Source of the DNA: Candidatus Omnitrophica bacterium UBA1443
Lineage (GTDB): Bacteria > Omnitrophota > Omnitrophia > Omnitrophales > Aquincolibacteriaceae
DNA length: 17,656 nt
Direction: 5' to 3'
Assembly: GCA_002329545.1 (NCBI GenBank)
Contig: DCTJ01000085.1
Location: 19,598-37,253, forward strand
Shown here: positions 1-8,259 of the stretch, piece by piece
Layout of the letters: each line of letters starts with the position of its first letter
Numbering within the stretch: the first letter of the stretch is position 1
The notes under the pieces: model-generated
Seen by the model: the letters and a program-made list of their open reading frames with translations, nothing else
What the model was told of the DNA's origin: nothing
Databases searched by the model: none
Position numbers and translations under genes: made by a program

Positions 1-212
1 CTCTCTTGCTCCAGCATCTGAATTCGCTTGAGAGCATCCGACAATTTATTCTGCTGCAGATCCTGTTGGATCACCGAATAATCATCAGAGGTCTGAGTCG
101 TCGACAAATCAGCGGATTGAGCATCAGACTGTGCTACCGCCACACCTAGCGACGGGAACAACGCGCACGCAACTATCACCCCTAGCCCTATCATCTTGTT
201 CATTTTTTTCAT
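1..212 (-). CDS. Secreted/periplasmic protein, N-terminal part (3' end beyond window)
   Basis: The frame is open from an ATG at 212-210 to the left edge of the window, giving about 70 residues. Residues 1-27 form a typical Sec signal peptide: a basic start (MKKMNKM), a hydrophobic core and an AVA cleavage motif before Gln28. The mature part begins Ser/Thr/Asp/Gln-rich and then becomes helical and charged (around LSDALKRIQMLEQE), which suggests a coiled coil or TPR-like helices. I do not recognise a family from this fragment. There is no Shine-Dalgarno sequence before the ATG, and a -10-like TATACT sits only 8 nt upstream, so the message may be leaderless. An in-frame ATG at 203-201 is an alternative start with no better ribosome site. 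The gene lies downstream of xerD on the same strand but behind that gene's terminator, so it is probably transcribed separately. Confidence 0.75.
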   Translation of the reverse strand, partial: MKKMNKMIGLGVIVACALFPSLGVAVAQSDAQSADLSTTQTSDDYSVIQQDLQQNKLSDALKRIQMLEQE

Positions 213-220
213 AGGCCCGG

Positions 221-248
221 AGTATACCATATCTTGGGGGTGGGCCAA
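221..248 (-). promoter_or_regulatory. Putative promoter of the secreted-protein gene (leaderless)
   Basis: Read on the minus strand, TTGGCC (248-243) and TATACT (226-221) are separated by 16 nt. They match the sigma-70 consensus at 4 of 6 and 5 of 6 positions. Only 8 nt separate the -10 box from the ATG at 212, so transcription would start at or next to the start codon. This is a consensus match by eye, not a mapped start. Confidence 0.5.
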
Positions 249-295
249 AGACCAAAGAGACAAAAAAATGGGACAAAAAAACGAATGATTATCGC

Positions 296-336
296 AAAGA
301 AAAACAGGCCCCCCGGGGTTTCAATTATCCCCGGGG
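296..336 (-). terminator. Rho-independent terminator of xerD, overlapping its stop codon
   Basis: Two copies of the self-complementary octamer CCCCGGGG lie at 311-318 and 329-336 with a 10-nt loop. On the minus strand they are followed by a T-rich run (TGTTTTTCTTT, 306-296). The upstream stem arm is part of the last xerD codons, and the TAA stop (327-325) lies in the loop. Confidence 0.85.
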
Positions 337-1248
337 ATGAAATTGAGCGTGAACAGACTTGAGGCGATTTCCGGACACGTGGGTGTAAATTTGAGTTGTG
401 GAAATGTCCGAGTGGCCCAAAAGCTCCTGAACCACACGTAAATCCGCACCCCGTTCAAGCAGATGCGTGGCAAAAGAATGCCGAAAGGTATGCGGTTTTA
501 TCGGCTTGGTAATGCTGGCCCGAATTGCATATTTTTTTATCATCTTCCACACCGACTGACGGGTCAACCCCTTACCGTTTCGACCGAGAAAGAAATGACC
601 GGTGGGAGCCTTGATCTTACGGCGGACTTTCTCGAGATAAATTCGACACGCTGAAACCGCAACACTTCCAATCGGCACAATCCGTTCCTTGTCCCCCTTC
701 CCACGACACTTGATAAAATGGTTATCCAGATAAACGTTTTCGATCGTAAGCCCGGTCAACTCGGAAACACGCATGCCTGTGGCATAGAGACATTCGAGCA
801 ATGCCCTGTCACGTATGCCCATCGGCGTTCTTGAATCCGGGGCATTCAGGATCGCTTCCATCTCCTGGAGGGTAAGAAAATACGGCAATTTTTTCCAAAG
901 TTTCGGGGATTCCAGAACACTTGTGACATCTTCTCGCACATACCGTTCTTTCGCAAGATAGCGGTGAAATAATTTTATGGAAACAAGCGCCCTTGCCACG
1001 GAAGTCGACTCAAGCCCCCTCCGGCCTTCCGCCGCAAGAAATTTCAAAATATGCGCCCGACGGATATCCGACCAGTCAGAAATTTTTTCTTTTTTAATGA
1101 ATTCGTCATAGCGGACGAGATCCTGGCGGTAGGCCTCAAGCGTATTTTTCGCAAGGCCCTTTTCGACAGAGAGATAGTCCAGAAATTCATCAAAGAAAAA
1201 TTGCTTCTTATGGTTGGGTTTTTCGATTACTTCTGCCGATGTATTCAT
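325..1248 (-). CDS. xerD: Tyrosine site-specific recombinase, XerD type
   Basis: The 307-residue protein has the two-domain layout of Xer recombinases, which resolve chromosome dimers at dif sites together with a partner. Residues about 18-105 are the SAM-like core-binding domain (EFLDYLSVEKG, then NTLEAYRQDL). Residues about 120-300 are the catalytic domain, with all active-site residues visible: Arg160 (ATGMRVSEL), Lys184 (GKGDKER), His253 and Arg256 (KPHTFRHSFATHL), His279 (LLGHSD) and the nucleophile Tyr288 (TTQIYTHV). The LRVVQ-LLGHSD-STTQIYTHV stretch and the terminal HPRG are closer to XerD than XerC in my memory of the E. coli proteins, so xerD is a judgement. The length is normal. 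The ATG at 1248 has no clear Shine-Dalgarno, but the frame upstream has no other start. It could instead be a phage or element integrase, but nothing nearby suggests that. Confidence 0.88.
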   Translation of the reverse strand: MNTSAEVIEKPNHKKQFFFDEFLDYLSVEKGLAKNTLEAYRQDLVRYDEFIKKEKISDWSDIRRAHILKFLAAEGRRGLESTSVARALVSIKLFHRYLAKERYVREDVTSVLESPKLWKKLPYFLTLQEMEAILNAPDSRTPMGIRDRALLECLYATGMRVSELTGLTIENVYLDNHFIKCRGKGDKERIVPIGSVAVSACRIYLEKVRRKIKAPTGHFFLGRNGKGLTRQSVWKMIKKYAIRASITKPIKPHTFRHSFATHLLERGADLRVVQELLGHSDISTTQIYTHVSGNRLKSVHAQFHPRG

Positions 1249-1376
1249 CGGTTCAGGTATCGGCCAATCGATATCCGAACTGGAGACGGCTAAATTATTT
1301 CCACACCCCTGACTTCGGCTCGATGTCGGCTCAGGGAGATTTCAACAGCGGGATTCAAACGATTCATTTTTATACC

Positions 1377-1382
1377 GGAGGT
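1377..1382 (+). promoter_or_regulatory. Strong Shine-Dalgarno with no standard start codon after it
   Basis: GGAGGT lies here, yet the codons at the right distance (GCA 1387, CCA 1390, GAA 1393) are not starts. The nearest non-standard candidates are ACG at 1399 and ATT at 1402. The site suggests that translation of the downstream gene begins near 1390 and not at TTG 1477. Confidence 0.45.
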
Positions 1383-1476
1383 CAACGCACCAGAACCAAC
1401 GATTACTTTTCAATACACTGTCAAATTTAAAAATGGACGCCTGGAAAGTTTCTCGATTGATCTGGATCCCGACACG

Positions 1477-2103
1477 TTGGCTCTTATCACACAACCGCGC
1501 TCCGCGTATCCGGACTGGGTCCGCTACGAAGTTTTCAAATGCGAAAACTGCACCCTGAAGAACCCGCCCGTCCGATGTCCGCTGGCCGCAAACCTACTTG
1601 GCGTCGCTGAACATTTCTTCAAAGATATCTCTTACGAGGAAGTCAACGTCATCGTCCAGACACCCGCACGCAACTATCAGAAGAAAGTGGCGCTTCAAGA
1701 TGCCCTTCGAAGTATTTTTGGAATTTATATGGTCACGAGCAATTGTCCGATTTTTGATAAACTGAGGCCGCTTGTCTTCATGCATCTCCCCTTTGCGACA
1801 GTCCAGGAAACGTCCTACCGGGCACTTTCCATGTACGTTCTCGGGCAATTTTTCATTCAAAGAAAAGGCGGCTCCCCGGATTGGTCATTGAAAAAACTCG
1901 GAAAGATTTATCAGGAGATTGAGATCGTGAATCGCGCACTTCACCAACGATTTGTAAAAGCCGGCTTCCATGACGCCTGCTTAAACGCTATCGGAAATCT
2001 AAACTGCTACGCACAGTTCACGCAAATGTTTCTTGAACCCGGCTCGCTCGATAAAATTGAAAAAATCTTTTCTGCCTGCACGGCACAAGAAGAAAAGTGT
2101 TGA
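1477..2103 (+). CDS. DUF6901-like conserved protein of unknown function (true start upstream)
   Basis: This is the only convincing plus-strand gene. The 208-residue product from TTG 1477 has conserved-looking features: YPDWVRYEVFKCENC, NPPVRCPLAANL, SYEEVNV, then a helical region with GIYMVTSNCPIFDKLRP. Cysteines near residues 22-34 (CENC and RCP) could bind metal. I associate this layout with an uncharacterised family whose N-terminal domain is called DUF6901, from memory only. Coding clearly continues upstream of 1477: the same frame is open from 1294 and reads TITFQYTVKFKNGRLESFSI followed by DLDPDTL, a beta-strand pattern expected just before YPDW. No ATG, GTG or TTG exists in frame between 1294 and 1477, although GGAGGT at 1377-1382 looks like a ribosome site. 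The real start may be a rare codon near 1387-1402, or it may be lost. The gene converges on the acetyltransferase gene 21 nt away. Confidence 0.75.
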   Translation: MALITQPRSAYPDWVRYEVFKCENCTLKNPPVRCPLAANLLGVAEHFFKDISYEEVNVIVQTPARNYQKKVALQDALRSIFGIYMVTSNCPIFDKLRPLVFMHLPFATVQETSYRALSMYVLGQFFIQRKGGSPDWSLKKLGKIYQEIEIVNRALHQRFVKAGFHDACLNAIGNLNCYAQFTQMFLEPGSLDKIEKIFSACTAQEEKC

Positions 2104-2124
2104 TGGCAATACTCCCTTAACCCC

Positions 2125-2699
2125 TTAGTCCGGACGGTGGGATTCAATGGAGCGAATCAAGCGAGCCGGGTTGCCCGCGACCACCACATTGGCGGGAACA
2201 TCCTTCGTAACCACCGAACCGGCACCAATAACGCTTCCCTTTCCGACCGTAACACCCGGGCATAAAATAGCCGCGCCTCCGATCCAGACATTGTCATGAA
2301 TCATCACCGACTTTCCCGATTCAAGCCCACGGTTTCTCTCCTCGGCCATCAAGGGATGGGTCGCAGTATAAATCTGGACATTCGGCCCCAGGAAAACATT
2401 CGATCCTAGCGTGATCTTGGCCACATCCAAAAAAATGCAGCCAAAATTCATGTAAACATGGTCCCCTAAAAATATATTCTTCCCGTAATCACAATGGAAC
2501 GGCGGTTGGAGCCAGAGATTTTTCCCGACACGGCCGAAAAGATTCGCACAAAGTTCCAGGCGAGGATCCGTACCACGCAAATCCGCCGTGGAACGGTTAA
2601 TGGTGTCGCAAAGATCACGCGCCACCTGTCTCATCCGGGTCAGTTCGGGGTCCAGTGCATTATAAAGCTGCCCGGCAATCATCTTTTCGTATTCACGCA

Positions 2700-2700
<1 letters not shown>
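2125..2700 (-). CDS. Maltose/galactoside O-acetyltransferase-family enzyme (hexapeptide repeat)
   Basis: This 191-residue protein transfers an acetyl group from acetyl-CoA to a sugar or similar hydroxyl and would form a left-handed beta-helix trimer in the cytoplasm. The N-terminal helical cap (MREYEKMIAGQLYNALDPEL) is the Maa/LacA-type cap. Residues about 58-175 carry hexapeptide repeats (GKNIFLGDHVYMN, ITLGSNVFLGPNV, VWIGGAAILCPGVTVGKGSVIGAGSVVT). The catalytic His is His115 in TATHP, and the C-terminus has the family's AGNPARLIR motif. ATG 2700 is preferred over GTG 2703 because it overlaps the ligA stop as TGATG and has CGGAG five nt upstream, indicating translational coupling to ligA. 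The real substrate cannot be read from sequence: the family includes maltose, galactoside and Nod-factor acetyltransferases. Confidence 0.88.
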
Positions 2701-4751
<2,051 letters not shown>

Positions 4752-4758
4752 TTAAGAT

Positions 4759-5478
4759 TTAAAGCAGTCGGTCTGCCAATGTTCGGGGCAATCCTTCCGA
4801 CCGGATTTTCTTTGCGGCTTTTTCATTATCGTAAGGGAGCCGGACAATTTCAAATGTTAATTCTTCCGAATCAAAAACGGCAAAAGAAAGCCGCGGGTCA
4901 TAGTCCCTCGGTTGACCAACGCTCCCGGGATTCAGAAGATAACGATCCTCTTTCGCGAGACGGATTTTCCCTTCGTCCAGGTATCCGCCGCCTTGAGATT
5001 TTTTTTCGGAAAACCACCCCGGGATATGAGTGTGAGCGACAAATCCGGCGAATGTTTTGAGCGCCGAAAAGCTTTTTATGACGGCCTCGCCTTCCGTCAG
5101 ATACTCAAAAGCTTCCGGCCGATCAATCGTTCCATGCGCCATCGTCATCAATTCATGGATTTGCGAATAGGGAAGTTCCCGGAGACGCGCCATGAGCCCG
5201 GGATCCATCCTCTCCGCCGTCCAATCCAGAGCGACCCGGGCCCAACCGCCAAAATCCCACCGGAGCGATTCATGCACGAGAGCCGCTTCATGATTCCCGA
5301 GAACATGACATTCGCAATGTCTAAAAACCCACGCGAGGCATTCATTCGGATTTGCTCCATAGCTAATCGAATCCCCGAGGCACATCACCCGCTCCAGTTG
5401 ATGCTCCTTCAGATAGGCCTCTACCCGTTCAAGCGCTTCCAGATTCCCGTGAATGTCCGCAATCACCGCCCAACGCAT
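4759..5478 (-). CDS. Calcineurin-like metallophosphoesterase (YfcE/MJ0936-like)
   Basis: The 239-residue protein shows the di-metal phosphoesterase motifs in order: D8-x-H10 (VIADIHGN), G35-D36 (CLGDSISYG), G61-N62-H63 (VLGNHE), His115 (MAHG) and His149-x-His151 (FVAHTHIP). It also has the family's LNPGSVGQPRDYDP signature near residues 182-195. It is predicted to hydrolyse phosphomono- or diesters in the cytoplasm with Mn2+ or similar metals; the natural substrate is unknown. The usual GHTH is AHTH here, a mild change that keeps both histidines. ATG 5478 is chosen over the upstream ATG at 5490 because GGAGG is placed 5 nt before it, and the upstream ATG would put that ribosome site inside the gene. 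It lies between the acylphosphatase gene (68 nt away) and ligA (19 nt away) in the same orientation. Confidence 0.9.
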   Translation of the reverse strand: MRWAVIADIHGNLEALERVEAYLKEHQLERVMCLGDSISYGANPNECLAWVFRHCECHVLGNHEAALVHESLRWDFGGWARVALDWTAERMDPGLMARLRELPYSQIHELMTMAHGTIDRPEAFEYLTEGEAVIKSFSALKTFAGFVAHTHIPGWFSEKKSQGGGYLDEGKIRLAKEDRYLLNPGSVGQPRDYDPRLSFAVFDSEELTFEIVRLPYDNEKAAKKIRSEGLPRTLADRLL

Positions 5479-5545
5479 CCCGCCCTCCATGCCCCCGGCT
5501 CAGCGCCCCCTCCGGCCTTCACCGGACAGACGCTTGACCCGAGTC

Positions 5546-5827
5546 TTATTTTTTCTCATAGGAAATTCGAAAACCTTTGAAACAACTCTGGGCTTCCGAC
5601 CAGCACGTTTCGACCCCGCGAATATAATTTTTCATTCCCGAATGACGAATGGCGGAAAGAAACTTGACCAGAACCGGCTCGTCCCCTTCCGCGACCACTT
5701 CCACCCGGCCATCTTCCAGATTACGAACGTACCCCGTGACCGGAAATCTCCGGGCAAGAGACTCCGCTGTCCACCGGAATCCCACCCCCTGGACCGTCCC
5801 GCTGAACAAAATCGTCATCCTCTTCAC
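5546..5827 (-). CDS. Acylphosphatase
   Basis: The 93-residue protein matches the acylphosphatase family, which cleaves carboxyl-phosphate bonds such as those in acetyl or carbamoyl phosphate. The signature loop FSGTVQGVGFR includes the catalytic Arg18, and TGYVRNLEDG includes the catalytic Asn36, followed by GRVEVVAEGDE. The length is typical. The GTG at 5827 overlaps the TGA of the upstream RNA methyltransferase gene (GTGA), suggesting coupling. An ATG three codons later (5818) is an alternative, but AAGAGG would then directly abut the start. Enzymes of this type are often encoded beside unrelated housekeeping genes, so the neighbours add little about its role. Confidence 0.92.
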   Translation of the reverse strand: MKRMTILFSGTVQGVGFRWTAESLARRFPVTGYVRNLEDGRVEVVAEGDEPVLVKFLSAIRHSGMKNYIRGVETCWSEAQSCFKGFRISYEKK

Positions 5828-6363
5828 GAATCCGCCCGCGCCCTTTCGCGAATCTGGTTTCGGATATGATAGGCGGCGATCCCGAACGCCACACTCACAT
5901 TCAGGGAATTTTTGACTCCCGCCATGTCAATCTCGATAGTCCGGTCACACAGGGCCAGCAACTCATCCGAAACACCTTCGATTTCGTTACCGATCACAAG
6001 ACAAACAGACCCTTGGGGAGTCCACGTTTCATACGGAATACTTTGGGCGAGCTGTTCCAGAAGAACGATTTCGTACCCTTCCTGCTTTTTCCGCCTGAGG
6101 ACTTCGATCGCGTCCTGGCAATACTCCCAGGGCACTTCTTTTTCGGCGCTTAACGCGGTTTTTGTGATTTTAGAATCGGGAGGATGCCCGGTAATACCGC
6201 ACAGGTACAGCTTCTCCACGCCGGCTCCATCCGCCGTTCGAAAAATCGACCCGACATTGTGAAGGCTTCGTATGTGATTCAGGACCACGCAAAAAGGGAG
6301 CTTGGGGACCCGTTTCCGTTTTTGCTGACGTTCAAGAAGTTCAACGTGGGTCAACTTTCTCAT
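5824..6363 (-). CDS. TrmH/SpoU-family RNA 2'-O-methyltransferase
   Basis: This is a SPOUT-class methyltransferase that would use S-adenosylmethionine to methylate a ribose 2'-OH in tRNA or rRNA. From ATG 6363 the product is 179 residues. The three SpoU motifs are present: N36-V-G-S-I-F-R42 (motif 1, in SLHNVGSIFRTADGAGV), CLVIGNEIEGVS around 121-132 (motif 2) and IDMAGVKNSLNVSVAFGIA around 145-163 (motif 3). The frame stays open up to 6486, but that extension lies inside the preceding SDR gene and has no family features. ATG 6363, 11 nt after the SDR stop, starts at the usual MRKLTHVELLERQ-type N-terminus. No clear Shine-Dalgarno precedes it, so coupling to SDR translation is likely. The exact RNA target cannot be inferred. 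Confidence 0.92.
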   Translation of the reverse strand: MRKLTHVELLERQQKRKRVPKLPFCVVLNHIRSLHNVGSIFRTADGAGVEKLYLCGITGHPPDSKITKTALSAEKEVPWEYCQDAIEVLRRKKQEGYEIVLLEQLAQSIPYETWTPQGSVCLVIGNEIEGVSDELLALCDRTIEIDMAGVKNSLNVSVAFGIAAYHIRNQIRERARADS

Positions 6364-6374
6364 GGGCGCGGTTA

Positions 6375-7148
6375 CTACGATCGCCGGGCCCGGACACGAG
6401 TGTCCCAGGACAGATATTTTTTGTAACCTGAATGATAAATCCACTCGGGCAATTTGCGGAAACAATACGTGAGCGGTCCCCACCATCCGGGGACATAGAC
6501 CTTTTTTTTGCCTTTCCGGATCGCCCTGAAGATCTGATCCGCGGCCTGCTCCGGCGAAATCACGCCAAAGAGTCCCCGATTACCGCGTATCATGTCCGTG
6601 TCCACAAAACCGGGACGGACGTCAATCACCCGAATGGCGGTCCCGAAAAGCTTCTGGCGCAATCCTTCCATGTAATTAATCATGAAAGCTTTGGAGGCGT
6701 TATAGGCCGGCGAACGCCCGCTTCCCCGGTGGCCCGCCACGGAAGAAATCCCCACCAGCGTGCCGGATTTTTGTTTCTGAAAATAATGGACGGCCGAATT
6801 TGCCATCGCGGCAAATCCCGCGACATTGACCTTAACGGTTTCTTCCTCCTTGGCCCAGACAAGCTCTTCGTTGCGAAACAAAACCCCCGCGTTAATGATC
6901 ATAAGATCCATGCCCTGCATGTACATGATGAGATTCCCGAGGCTGTGAATAGCCTCTCGTGGATCACGAAGATCCAGAGGCCGCGCCACGCTTTCTCCGG
7001 GAAGTTCGGCCTGTAAGGCTTTCAGCTTTTCAGGGTTCCGTCCCGTCAGCCCCACGAGATATCCTTCCCCGGAAAGCTTGAAGGCCAAAGCGCGGCCAAT
7101 TCCACTACCGGTTCCGATGATGATCGTTTTTTTCTTATTTTTTTTCAT
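6375..7148 (-). CDS. Short-chain dehydrogenase/reductase (classical SDR)
   Basis: The 257-residue Rossmann-fold oxidoreductase carries the classical SDR motifs: the nucleotide-binding GTGSGIG (12-18), the NAG motif (86-88), Asn108, and the catalytic Ser136, Tyr149 and Lys153 (SSVAGHRGSG then AYNASK). RPGFVDTDM follows the active site as in family members. Arg37 after the second strand (LTGRNPEKL) favours NADP(H) over NAD(H). The substrate is unknown. The C-terminal 30 residues, with aromatic GWWGPLTYCFRKLPEWIY, are seen in SDRs that may touch the membrane. It is the first gene of the operon running toward ligA. Its ATG lies 16 nt after the poly-T of a terminator and has no Shine-Dalgarno. The stop is doubled (TAG TAA). 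Confidence 0.92.
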   Translation of the reverse strand: MKKNKKKTIIIGTGSGIGRALAFKLSGEGYLVGLTGRNPEKLKALQAELPGESVARPLDLRDPREAIHSLGNLIMYMQGMDLMIINAGVLFRNEELVWAKEEETVKVNVAGFAAMANSAVHYFQKQKSGTLVGISSVAGHRGSGRSPAYNASKAFMINYMEGLRQKLFGTAIRVIDVRPGFVDTDMIRGNRGLFGVISPEQAADQIFRAIRKGKKKVYVPGWWGPLTYCFRKLPEWIYHSGYKKYLSWDTRVRARRS

Positions 7149-7164
7149 AGGTTGTCTGACGGAT

Positions 7165-7208
7165 AAAAAAAGGCGCTTCCCTGAACAAGATCAGGTAACG
7201 CCTTTTTT
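7165..7208 (-). terminator. Strong intrinsic terminator between two operons
   Basis: GGCG (7172-7175) pairs with CGCC (7199-7202) and is extended by matching A and T runs. An inner stem CCTGA/TCAGG (7180-7184 and 7191-7195) closes a 6-nt loop. On the minus strand a run of seven T follows, ending at 7165. It ends the coiled-coil gene's transcript, and the flanking A/T runs could make it work in both directions. It sits 16 nt before the SDR start codon. Confidence 0.88.
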
Positions 7209-7223
7209 ATCGTCTTTTCCGAT

Positions 7224-7745
7224 TTAAAAGCCGGCAAAACCTTTTGCCTGCCTGGAAGATTTTCCCGTTAATTCCTCAGCCTTCTTCCGGGATTCCCGTT
7301 CCTGTTTTCTGACTTGTTTTTCAGCCCGTTTCCTTGCCTCGTCGTTTTCTTTCTGCAGTTTTTTGGCTTCTTTCTCCGCCTTCTTTCGGGCCTTCTTCGC
7401 CTCTTTTTCAGACTTGGCTTTAAGCTTTTCCGCATCCTTCCTGGCTTTTTCCTCAGCCCGCTTCGCTTCCTTCGTGGTTTTTCCCTGGGCATTTTTCACT
7501 TTTGTTTCCCGGGCCGCCTTCCCGGCTTCCCCCGTCGCTTCCTTTAACTTGATCTCACCTTTTCGGGCTTCCCGTTTCGCCCAGCCGGGAGGATGACTGC
7601 CACTATCCCACCCTGTTTTCTTTCCCTGGCTCCATCCCGCGGGCGTCGATCCAGCATCATCTTCCGCGTAAGCCACAACACCCAGTGACGCAATATTCAG
7701 GGCAAGAAACGCCAGCCCCGCGATCTTAAACCAATTCTTTTTCAT
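7224..7745 (-). CDS. Secreted Lys/Glu-rich coiled-coil protein with GKKTGW motif
   Basis: From ATG 7745 the product is 173 residues. Residues 1-27 are a Sec signal peptide ending AYA before Glu28, so the protein is exported. Residues 37-57 hold two related short motifs, GWSQGKKTGW and PPGWAK, which I remember from small exported proteins of candidate phyla. From about residue 58 to 165 the sequence is a continuous charged helix of KEA/KKAEKEAKK-type repeats, strongly basic, with an expected single coiled coil or extended helix. The last residues (GKSSRQAKGFAGF) are not helical. No enzymatic function is suggested. ATG 7745 is chosen because AAAGGAG lies 9 nt upstream; the ATG at 7754 overlaps that site. 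It follows the DUF6485-like gene by 25 nt in one transcript. A structural, nucleic-acid-binding or envelope role would be a guess. Confidence 0.8.
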   Translation of the reverse strand: MKKNWFKIAGLAFLALNIASLGVVAYAEDDAGSTPAGWSQGKKTGWDSGSHPPGWAKREARKGEIKLKEATGEAGKAARETKVKNAQGKTTKEAKRAEEKARKDAEKLKAKSEKEAKKARKKAEKEAKKLQKENDEARKRAEKQVRKQERESRKKAEELTGKSSRQAKGFAGF

Positions 7746-7770
7746 GTTTGTCATCTCCTTTGATCAGATT

Positions 7771-7968
7771 TTATCGGCGCTCCCGCATTTTGATAAAAGA
7801 CGCGATCGAGCGGTCGTAAGATTTTTCGTATTCCGCGGTAAAATAACACGCCGGAAGCTCACCCTGGTCACGGTGGTAGGCAATACACTCACAACAAATT
7901 CCCTTGCGAGGACACGGTTCGTACGTGCAGTTACATTCTTTCTTGTTCTCACTTACCTTGCATTCCAT
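7771..7968 (-). CDS. DUF6485-like small cysteine-rich protein
   Basis: This 65-residue protein has eight cysteines (positions 3, 12, 14, 19, 25, 26, 28 and 41) in the pattern MEC...CNCTYEPC...[21 protein letters not shown]. That matches my memory of the DUF6485 family of small putative metal-binding proteins of unknown function. It has no signal peptide and is probably cytosolic; a zinc or iron-sulfur site is likely but not proven. ATG 7968 is chosen over ATG 7986 because GAGG lies about 6 nt before it and the family starts at this MEC. It is the first gene after the extended -10 promoter at 8028-8036, leaving a leader of roughly 50 nt, and is co-transcribed with the secreted coiled-coil gene. 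Confidence 0.85.
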   Translation of the reverse strand: MECKVSENKKECNCTYEPCPRKGICCECIAYHRDQGELPACYFTAEYEKSYDRSIASFIKMRERR

Positions 7969-8027
7969 TTTAAACCTCGACTTCAAAACTGAATTCTTGT
8001 CCGGAAAACCCCTTCAAACCGGCCGGG

Positions 8028-8036
8028 ATTATATCA
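8028..8036 (-). promoter_or_regulatory. Extended -10 promoter of the DUF6485/coiled-coil unit
   Basis: On the minus strand the sequence TGATATAAT contains a perfect TATAAT with the TG extension one base upstream. No good -35 hexamer is seen at 16-18 nt, as is normal for extended -10 promoters. Transcription would start near 8020, about 50 nt before ATG 7968. Confidence 0.7.
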
Positions 8037-8063
8037 CGAAATCCTTGCGCGAAAGCCTTCTTG

Positions 8064-8105
8064 AAACAAAAACAAAGCCGCCGTATCAGCTTCCGATACA
8101 GCGGC
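8064..8105 (-). terminator. Rho-independent terminator downstream of the SEC-C gene
   Basis: GCCGCCGTATC (8077-8087) pairs with GATACAGCGGC (8095-8105) over 11 bp. The single mismatch becomes a G-U pair only in the minus-strand transcript. The loop is 7 nt, and on the minus strand TTTGTTTTTGTTT follows. It ends the SEC-C transcript about 155 nt after its stop and insulates the promoter at 8028-8036. Confidence 0.85.
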
Positions 8106-8215
8106 ATCCAGCGCCACAAAACCCAGCGTCTTCCAGCAGACCACGGAAAAACTCTTGGGGCTCATGACGTGACGCTATTTCTCAACCCCTGCCACAAGCG
8201 ATCCACCACTTGTCA

Positions 8216-8253
8216 GAAAACCCGCGAACCGCTTCCGAGAACACGGCTTTGGC
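8216..8253 (-). repeat. 38-bp non-coding repeat, copy A (downstream of SEC-C gene)
   Basis: This segment matches 9412-9448 at about 33 of 38 positions with one gap; the ends GAAAACCCGC and AACACGGCTTTGGC are identical. It begins 6 nt after the SEC-C stop codon when read on the minus strand. Outside it, CTGCC (near 8257) and GGCAG (near 8190) are complementary, so a larger folded structure is possible. Confidence 0.7.
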
Positions 8254-8259
8254 GGCAGT

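Noticed and set aside
1317..1331. A 15-nt string (CTCGATGTCGGCTCA) identical to a conserved 23S rRNA segment near the peptidyl-transferase region.
   Set aside because: The match ends abruptly on both sides and no further rRNA-like sequence or structure follows, so it is best explained by chance.
6364..6486. A longer N-terminus for the TrmH-type protein, up to 6486.
   Set aside because: The extension lies inside the SDR gene in another frame, has no SpoU-family features, and a well-placed ATG at 6363 matches the normal family start.
7998..8024. A possible third copy of the downstream repeat (GGAAAACCCC...AAACCGGCC).
   Set aside because: Only short scattered identity with copies A and B; the conserved ACACGGCTTTGGC half is missing and it is in a 5' leader, not after a stop.
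8034..8165. A minus-strand frame of about 43 codons from ATG 8165 (MSPKSFSVVCWKTLGFVALD...).
   Set aside because: It has no ribosome site and runs straight through an excellent terminator hairpin and poly-T, so it is not a likely gene.
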